From assembly GCA_034509755.1 (NCBI GenBank), contig CM067541.1, forward strand, positions 22,370,001 to 22,434,000: a stretch of 64,000 nucleotides of DNA, written 5' to 3'. A program made the position numbers and the translations under genes. The notes under the pieces were generated by a model that made no database searches, had not been told where the DNA came from, and saw only the letters and a list, made by a program, of their open reading frames with translations. Positions 56,580-64,000 of this stretch are shown piece after piece (the first letter of the stretch is position 1; each line of letters begins with the position of its first letter). The DNA comes from Anisodus tanguticus (Eukaryota > Streptophyta > Magnoliopsida > Solanales > Solanaceae).

Positions 56580-57196
56580 ACTAAGCAGTGCATAATATCC
56601 AAGCTAAGTGTCGAGTTAGCTATTGCTTGATAGTTCTTGTAGGACTGTGTGGTAAGGATATTTAGCCATTATACCTTAGTCAATTTTATAAGGTCGAACA
56701 TAATAGCATTAGATATTACAGATATGATGGAATCTTGTTAGGTTTAAAGTGACTTATAGAAGAAGAACATCAAAAGATAGAAATACTAGGTGAGAGGATG
56801 AATCTAAGAGGAAATTAGAAACCTTTTAACTTCCAAAGAGGAAACATAGGTTAGAAGAGAACCGTGTGTCCAATGCAAGGAAATAATTTTTTTAGAGGAA
56901 TGACAGTTGTAGACTTATTTAGAGAAATGATGAATCTTTTCTAGCAGAATGTACGATAGAGAGTTCAACAATTAAGGGTCCCGGGTTGAAAGGTCTAAGA
57001 TGAGCTAATCTATGGGTAAAGAATGAGACTAGAATATACTAAACCCGAAATGTTAGAATTAGAGATAAGTTAGTGAGAGGAACATGTATACTACGACGTG
57101 AGATCCTAATTTGATGTAATATGTATGGCAAGATGTCTCAACAAAAGTATCTTTCATAGATTCTTTAAAGGTTAACATTCGAGGAGGAATGTTTCT
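56580..57196 (+). other. Non-coding remainder of the H interior
   Basis: About 600 bp with no recognisable pol motif; A/G-rich with many stops. The breakpoint right after the pre-protease block suggests a pol deletion, with this as leftover or acquired sequence. Confidence 0.6.
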
Positions 57197-57208
57197 AAGG
57201 GGGAAGGA
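57197..57208 (+). other. Polypurine tract of H
   Basis: AAGGGGGAAGGA immediately before the LTR, whose first bases are mutated from TGTTACACC to AGTTACACC. Confidence 0.82.
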
Positions 57209-58497
57209 AGTTACACCTCGCAAGTTTGTATGTGGAGTTCTTGATGAAATGGTTAAGTAAAGTTAGAAGGAAGGAGTATCTTTTTGATATTGGGGGAAAC
57301 AATCGTGACGACTCTACTCCCTTGCGCTTGCTTGGGTACAAAAAGGGTTGAGATAGACCATAGTAACCTGAGACTTTTCCGAAGGATATATATTGCTTAT
57401 AAGAGTTTTATGAAGGTGTCATAAGGTTTAGAGGCCATTGAGATTGAAGAAAACACTCCTCGACAAAGTTTGACGAAGTGAAAGCGATATGCTAAGCATT
57501 TCGCATCACTGATGGGGTTCGCCCAACTGATGGGGCCGCAAAATGAAATCCAAAAAGTTGAAAAAGACGGGAAGGATATGTGGCCGCATATGGGCCCGCA
57601 TATGGACATATGCGGCCACATATGGGTCCGCATTTCCTTGGCGGTAGAACCTCTATATAAAGCCTTGAAGCGGTGGAGACTTTAAAATATTTCATTTTCA
57701 CACTTTTTAGCCCCAAATCAGTCGCAAACACTCTCTCTAAAGTTATTTATCTATCAAGGGTGTTTGCACAAGATCCCAAGATGATTTGAGTAATATTCAA
57801 CTCCTACAAGTAATGCAAGCTTGAAGAAGATCCTTCGTAGTGTGGTGTTGTTGTTTGTGTGTGTTTCAAGATCCAAGGGAGTTGGGGTTGGAGTTTTCCA
57901 GAGTCTTCAATAATTTAACCTCTTGAGTTCCATGCTTAAGTTACTTTCGGTATTTATTGAGTTAGAAAAGAGAAGAACCATAAGTGTTGTTGTTTTGTTG
58001 AGTTGTTGGAGGTGTATCTATATTTCCTTATGGCTGGATATTGTTAGAAATAGCTTGATGATGATGTTGATGTAGTTATTATCATGGTTTTCCGTGTGTT
58101 GCATTGTTGATGGAAGTGAGAGTTTAAGGAAGGAGGAAGATAGCTAAGTTTAATCCTAAATTGAACTTGTCGACGCTCGTAATTGCTACTAGTTATGATA
58201 GTGATGTTTGTGAACTTGTTTTGGTATAGATTGAAGTGCATTACAGACCGGTTATGTCACCTTGTTGAGACCAGATATGCCAAGGTATGTGAAGGCTATC
58301 CATTTCCTTGTTTTTGGCATGTTTTCCTAATCGAGTTAGTTCTGACGAATCGTGCAAAGATATGCTGGTCTAAGAAACTCATTTTCGGGTTACTATGACC
58401 CCATTCTAGTAGATTTCCCTTATAGCGGATGAGTTGTAATTAGTCACGTTGAACTTTATAGTCGAGTCCCTAGAAAAGTTAATGATTGGATATAACT

Positions 58498-58670
58498 AGA
58501 TATATTTTCCTTCGGAGCCATTTAGATCACTCACATTCGGGGCCATTTAGATACATTTGCCTTCGGGGCCATTCAGATCACTTGCCTTCGGGGCCATTCA
58601 GATACACTTACTTTCAGGGTCATTTAGATACACTTGCCTTCGGGGCCACGCACTATCTTCGGGCCTATTT
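58498..58670 (+). repeat. Minisatellite in the H 3' LTR
   Basis: About six units with the core CCTTCGGGGCCATT, period 24-29 bp. Counterpart of 53958-54128. Confidence 0.85.
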
Positions 58671-59380
58671 ATTTATGTTTAGATCATTGAGACGAGGTTA
58701 AATAGTGAAAGTCATATTATATAGTTAGTAGACGACAGAGGCGGGTAAGGATAGCTATTTTTCTTTAGTAGCTCTTCAGTTTATATTCAGATTGTTTTAC
58801 ATTTTAATACAGTTCAGTTTTAGTCACCTTAAATACTCAATACATTATCTCGTATTGACGTCCTTTTGCCTTGGGACGCTGTGTTCATGCCGCAGGTGTA
58901 AATAGGTTGCTGGAATGATCGCATCAGTAGGATTCGAGTATCAGCTTTTATGGTAAGCTCCTGATCATTTGGAGTTGCCAGGTCTAGTTTTGGTGTATTT
59001 ATAGATCATGGGTAGGTCAAGGCTCTGTCCCGGTCATGATATAATTGTAACTCATTAGAGGCTTGGAGACATGCGTGTATAGTGGTAGTGTTAGTGCGGT
59101 GGCTTAGTTGGCCCTTGTATATATAGTATGTCTTGGATTTTTCTTTTTGCAGGGACTAGGGTAGGTCTTGTCGAACGCCCAATCATGCATATATATGTAT
59201 GTGGACAGTCCCTATCACACTCCAGCCTTGGGGGGTGTGGCCGACACCCAGTGCCCAAAATCCTGAGCGTACCACTAGTATCTGAATCCTGAAACATAAG
59301 ACTTGGGCTGACAAGGTCTCCAATTACCCATATATGACTAGACCGCGAAAGGTAAACTCCGCACGAGAGAAAAGTCCCCC

Positions 59381-59382
<2 letters not shown>

Positions 59383-59429
<47 letters not shown>
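59383..59429. repeat. (AT)n microsatellite
   Basis: About 47 bp of AT dinucleotide repeat inside solo LTR I. The Ile/Tyr run of the open frame over it is an artefact of this repeat. Confidence 0.95.
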
Positions 59430-59436
<7 letters not shown>

Positions 59437-61162
59437 TGAACAGATATCCAAGGACGACTAGGCCATAATACGAGTATACTACTAACAGAAGGGGACGACA
59501 ATGCCACAACATACCAATATCTACTGTACATAGGTCTGCAAGCCTCTAAGAGTCATATATACATACTAACAGGTTGGTACAGGGCCCTACTATACCCCAA
59601 AACTCTAGTAGCATAAATAAAACAGTACCTACAGACTTTTTTACCACAACTCTGAAAGAAGGGAGTGCGACAATATCACCGCTGAGCAGATCACCTACTG
59701 ATGAGGAGCGTCGCTCTATCTATCTGTACCTACGGGCATGAGACACAGTGCCTCAGAAGGGACATCAATATGAAAGATATACTGAATATTTAAGGCAGAA
59801 TTATAATTAAGTACAACATGGTACATGAAGCATAAACTGAAACTAACTAAATCCGTAATTGTAAGATAGGGCAGTAGAGAAACAACATGTACTCTGAGTG
59901 TCTCTGTGGGCCAGGATATGTATAAATGAAATATAATCGCGTATATAACGCCATAGGCCTCTGTGGGCAGTATTATCAATATCATATCTATATAAACTGC
60001 GCAAGTAGCATCATAGGCCTCTGTGGACAATATCATCAATATCATATATGTATACCCGCATATATAACGCCATAGGACTCTGAGGGCAATATAGATATAT
60101 TGTATATACATATAATGACCTCGCAAGGAATATATGATACTCTTTTTGAAATCACCGGAGTGATGTAAGGTCGTTACACCTCCGACTCTCTTATGAGGTT
60201 TATATATTACCTATTACTATTTCAATGACTTTATAAGAATTATGAATCACCAAATTAGCTTAGCTCTCTGGAACTAATAAGCACATTATGACAAACAATC
60301 GATTTAACCTCCAAGAATGTCAATATGGAACCTCATTAAATTACACTAAGCATAACCCGGTAAGCTGTGAATAGTAGATTTGACAAGGAGTAGCCAAGAT
60401 CAATAATCAATCGAGAGAATGAGTCACAATACATTTTTATGCATAGGAGAGGAATCTATATTGGAAGCAACTTGCAAGTATCGTATACATGTCGATCATG
60501 CCAAAGAAAGAAAGATAAGCCTTACATACCTTATCCATGAAGTGATAGATCGCGCTATAAGCTCTCGTACTCTTCACGACCGATTATCTATAACAAATAA
60601 AGGGTCGATATCAACACTCCATATTCAATAAGAACTCTTACTTAGGTATCTTAGCGATCATCTTAACATAGAAGGTTCTTAATCTTGTTTAACAAAAGGA
60701 GTGTTTATGTAATTTGGCCCCATGATTCTCCGAAACATACCCGCTTAGGTTTACCATATCAACAATCAATGTGTTAATCAATATCAACTCCCAATTCCAA
60801 CAAAATCAGCCCACAACTCAATTTATCATAATTTCATAGGTTTACGGGTTTCGGTTACGAAAATCCTTTCACCACGTATATCAAATTATCAATTAATTGC
60901 ATATATAGATAAAGGAGGGTGAATCTTACCTTAACGCAATCAAACTTTCACGAAACAACAAGTTTGCCCAATTTCAAGGGTTTCCAAACCCAATTCAAAA
61001 CAGAAAATATGATTTCTTCAATTACTATGGGAATTGTCACGTTAATCTTATGCGATTTACCATGGAATTGAGATTAGATGTTATGGAATTCCTTAGAGAG
61101 AATTTAGGAGGTGTTGTTTTCTAATCTTGATGAAAAATTAATGAAAGAATCAGGAACCCAAC

Positions 61163-61169
61163 TTTTATA
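61163..61169 (-). promoter_or_regulatory. TATA box of solo LTR I
   Basis: Minus strand TATAAAA in GGTATAAAAGTTGGG, about 350 bp into the LTR, a usual distance for an LTR promoter. Confidence 0.55.
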
Positions 61170-61711
61170 CCAGAAAAATTCTACATCGTCGAAATTCGTC
61201 GGTGGGATTGACGGGACCGTCAAATTCTTCGATGGTCCGTCAATCATCCCATCAAACTTCCAGGGAAAATTATAGCTAAAATGGAAATTTGATTGTCCGT
61301 CTAAGTATTTGACGGTCCGTCGACCTTCCTGTCAAATACCTATTTTTTTCGATTTCATCTAAACGTAATTCATTTGATCCGTTTGACTTCCCAATACTCG
61401 TATACCTCTATAATCAAGTCGTAAACCTCTATTACCCTTTCGTAAGGCCGTACCCTTTTCGGGACATCAGTATTTATCAACGACACAACGAAACATGAAC
61501 TACGGGGTATAACAATCCTATTTTGGTCAAGTTGATTTCCATTTAAAGGTATTTTAGTGTTCGGCCTACGTTAATATCACATTTACAGTATGGCCTCAAG
61601 GGCCTAGTTTGACTTTAAGGCTCAGATTGAGAGTTTAGCTTGGTACGCTCGGACCTATCTAGGAACCGAGTGCCAGCCACACCCCTCCTAGGTTTGGGGT
61701 GTGACAACAAG

Positions 61712-63833
61712 ATCATAAAATCTACCGGTATTCATCACCGAGTACACACAACACCAAATACATATCAAGAATATGAATGAAATGCAATGCAAATGATATG
61801 TATGTATGAAATGGCCATATGTTCTCGGTATACACAAGCTCCTGCAGTAGGTATCACGTGACCTATGTGGGACTCATGAAGTCCATATACCCATCTAGAA
61901 TTTCCCATCGGAACCCAACTCTGTGGCTGTAGTGTAATAATCAATCATCACTCTCGTACCATGTACCATATCCGGTAACCGTCTTTTAAGCCCTTTTCAT
62001 CAGTATATCAACAGTTCAAATGCTAATAATAATGTGTATGAATGATATGAATATGTGTATACCATGCAACAACATAATCAATACAATCAGTATTATTAAA
62101 TCCTTTTCAAGTATTTAGACGAGATGTAGAGTAGTGAATGCATGACAGGTAAAATCATAATAAGCTATCAAATATGGATACAAGCCCAAATAAGCAAAAA
62201 TCATACCAACCTAAGTGGATTTATGCACCGCGCTCACATCCCGAAGGCTAAACACATAATCTCTGTCAGGTACAACATACTAGTTCATTTATTTACCCTT
62301 TGTGTACATCGATACTCGTACAAGTGCTCGTCACCTCACTAGTACGGGACCCCAATTCCTATTAGTCCCCTTAATTAGCATACGAACACATAAACGCTAT
62401 ATTAGAGTCTAGTAAGTCTCAATTTGCCTGTTTTCGGTGCCGAAGAATCACGCAACCGCTTTCCCATTTCTCTGAGCTTCCTCAGGATCCCACTCTATTC
62501 AATTACGTTAACTAGATGAGATTACGAGTCTAACGGTGTCCATATTGATACCTACAACTAGAATCCCCGAACTAACCCAAAAAGGAAACTCCAGGCCCAC
62601 AATAGCAAAATCCAAACTTTATTACCCCAAAAGTATGATAACATACTAAATAATCATATCCTTAAGTTAATTTGAAAACTAAACCCAATTGGACCTCAAT
62701 TGCAAGATTAGGAAAAAGCCCCAATTCCAAACCCTAGAATTTATCCCCCCCCCCCCCAATTTCAAAAGAGTTTCTAATAATAAATTAACCATTAAACCTC
62801 AACACCTAGCATGAATTATCACTATTTTACAATATTATAATCAACTAGTCAATATTCAATCCTTAATTCAAGATTCTTACCTTCTTATATAATCATGGAA
62901 TTGTCATCCTTTCCCCCCCAATTAGAGATTACACTAAGATAGGAAACTCAAATGATTAAACAAAAATTAAAAGGATGGAATTATACCTCTAATGAAGAAC
63001 CCAATTGAAATCCTCAAGAAATTATATATTGGCCGAGCTCTAATCCCAAGAGAAGGTATTTTGGGGAATAAAATAGTTTTTAGGGCACTAAACACTTTAA
63101 TATGAAACAGCAGCAGAATAACAAGCCGCTGAGGTGAGGTCACTTAACCTTAAGATATGCGCCGGGGTTGAAATGACTCTGGAGAGGCGCACTCGCCTAT
63201 GCGAGAAAAGCATCCATAGAAGTAGAAGGCTCACATTTAGACGATACTCACATCTGCGAGCCAACCCTCGCAGAGGTGGACACGCAGAAGCGGATGGAGG
63301 GACGTTGGTAAGGGCACCAGAAACTAGCAACAACCTAAAGTTAGCCAACTCTACGCGAAACACCAGAAATACTCACAGGATCCCCCGAATACAAACCAAA
63401 CATGCATTTCTATCATAAAACACATTTCTGAACTGCTCGCGCACTTGAAATTCCTGAAAAAGGACTCTAAGGCTCGGGTTTCACCGAAGTCACCCCTTAA
63501 GTTCTAGTTTCACTATTTCACAAACCAAACACCCAAAACACACCAGTTGTATCAAGAACCGAACTGAAGGCTCGACTAAGTCATAAACATTGTTCCGGAG
63601 CTAATGGAACTGACGAAACTACGAAATGCATGCATTTACCCAAAAGTCAACTATGAGTCAAACCACTATATTCTCTTAACTTAGGAATTTCTGAACTCCT
63701 CAAAATGATCCGAAGCCCATCATATTACCTCGGGAACCATGTCACCATCCCCACAAGTCACAAACAAGCAAATAAAGGCTCGAGAATGGTAATTTAGTGG
63801 TTTCTAAGCAAAATAACTTTTCGAGTCATTAGA
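61712..63833 (-). repeat. 5' LTR of G, second part (after H)
   Basis: Continues the G LTR from ATCATAAAATCTACC (44517 in the left LTR) to TTAGA, where CA is mutated to GA. Followed by ATTCT. Confidence 0.9.
62745..62757. repeat. Poly-C run (13 bp)
   Basis: A 13-base C tract in the G 5' LTR; the left LTR has only CCCC at the same place (45548). Either a slippage expansion or an assembly or basecalling weak point. Confidence 0.9.
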
Positions 63834-63895
63834 ATTCTACAACATGCGACTTGTCATTTTCGAGTCGTTAGAATTCTACAACATGCGACTTGTCA
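63818..63895. repeat. 39-bp tandem duplication across the G end and its target
   Basis: 63818-63856 and 63857-63895 are identical except one base (CATTAGA versus CGTTAGA). Each copy contains the last 16 bp of the G LTR, the ATTCT duplication and 18 bp of flank. Confidence 0.9.
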
Positions 63896-64000
63896 GTTGA
63901 TCTACAATTTGAATGCAACTTGCTACAACTAAGATACAACTTACAAGTGCAAGTTGTATTTACAAGTGGGACAATTTACAAGTGGGACAATTTACAAGTT
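63896..64000. other. Right flank with short tandem repeats
   Basis: No gene. The phrase ACAAGTGGGACAATTT repeats with a 16-bp period at 63962-63977 and 63978-63993 and continues past the window. ACAAGTT/CAACTTG words are frequent from 63900 on. Confidence 0.75.

Larger units (their letters stand above)
59213..61514 (-). repeat. Element I: solo LTR nested in the H LTR (2302 bp)
   Basis: Plus-strand ends are TATCACACTCC (from TGTCACACTCC) and GGGGTATAACA, so the minus strand reads TGTTATACCCC...GTGTGATA, the form of a Gypsy LTR. The host H sequence resumes precisely: CAGTCCC before and ATCCTATTTTGG after, against CAGTCCCATTTTGG in the other H LTR. The target duplication GTCCC/ATCCT differs at two sites. 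No interior is present. Confidence 0.83.
52678..61706 (+). mobile_element. Element H: Gypsy-type element with gag but no pol, nested in G
   Basis: LTR 52678-54870 (2193 bp), primer site, gag, about 630 bp of non-coding interior, polypurine tract, and an LTR 57209-61706 that is about 2.19 kb after removing solo LTR I. ACAAG flanks it (52673-52677, 61707-61711). The interior is only 2338 bp. No protease active site, RT, RNase H or integrase block is visible, so it is a deletion derivative or a non-autonomous family dependent on a full relative. Confidence 0.9.
57209..61706 (+). repeat. 3' LTR of H, split by solo LTR I
   Basis: 57209-59212 plus 61515-61706 match the 5' LTR in order. TATA box at 57654-57660, minisatellite at 58498-58670. 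It carries a clearer CATATGGGCCCGCATATG palindromic cluster at 57580-57640 than the 5' LTR. Confidence 0.9.
43779..63833 (-). mobile_element. Element G: Ty3/Gypsy chromovirus carrying nested elements H and I
   Basis: Minus-strand order: 5' LTR (right), perfect tRNA-iMet primer site, gag, protease, RT, RNase H, integrase, chromodomain, 3' LTR (left). ATTCT flanks it at 43774-43778 and 63834-63838. LTR lengths agree: 2897 bp on the left and 2877 bp on the right once H and its duplication are subtracted. It is the best preserved pol in the window but still has several frameshifts and stops. H split its 5' LTR. Confidence 0.93.

Noticed and set aside
59091..59531. Minus-strand frame of 146 codons with an Ile/Tyr run
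   Set aside because: It crosses the border between the H LTR and solo LTR I and translates an (AT)n microsatellite.
1..64000. Search for a host gene or a novel multi-gene system
   Set aside because: All supported coding segments belong to retroelements and are broken. The remaining spacers show no splice-supported or conserved frame that I can defend by eye.

Overview
The window is a gene-poor, repeat-dense stretch of a plant nuclear genome, probably a eudicot. I see no intact host gene. The evidence is Ty3/Gypsy elements with tRNA-iMet primer sites and a C-terminal chromodomain (Tekay/Del-like chromoviruses), plant-type Ty1/Copia elements, a plant L1-type LINE, a tRNA-derived SINE, a Stowaway MITE and AT-rich spacers. 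The SINE and several repeat styles look like Solanaceae to me, but that is recollection and only weak evidence. Every coding region is broken by stops, frameshifts or deletions, so proteins are annotated as pseudogenes.

Left third (1-23160): two Gypsy families alternate on the + strand as A - C - B - C'. A and B are copies of one family with LTRs of about 1.8 kb. C and C' are copies of another family with LTRs of about 1.9 kb that keep only integrase and chromodomain. C lies between the end of A and the start of B, and the two breaks in its LTR are complementary. The repeating unit is therefore a C element with an A-type element inside its LTR, duplicated in tandem, after which unit 2 lost several pieces.

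Middle (23161-38700): a minus-strand LINE that has lost its reverse transcriptase half abuts the 3' end of an old Copia element (E, LTR 25711-26643). Next is a Copia element with three LTRs (D, 27279-35563) bounded by one TCTTT target duplication, then a related solo LTR (35793-37027, GTTTG duplication), a 251-bp hAT-like MITE and a Stowaway MITE.

Right part (38700-64000): F is a compact minus-strand Copia with 177-bp LTRs, TA...TA ends and an ATGAA duplication. A short spacer holds a SINE with a 13-bp duplication. G is a 20-kb three-layer nest: the minus-strand Gypsy element G (43779-63833) carries H (52678-61706) in its 5' LTR, and H carries solo LTR I (59213-61514) in its 3' LTR. Visible target duplications support each layer. 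H has gag but no pol.

No new enzymatic or defence system is visible. The interest lies in the architecture: tandem LTR recombination products, nested insertions, non-autonomous families, repeat-bearing LTR promoters and repair scars at junctions.
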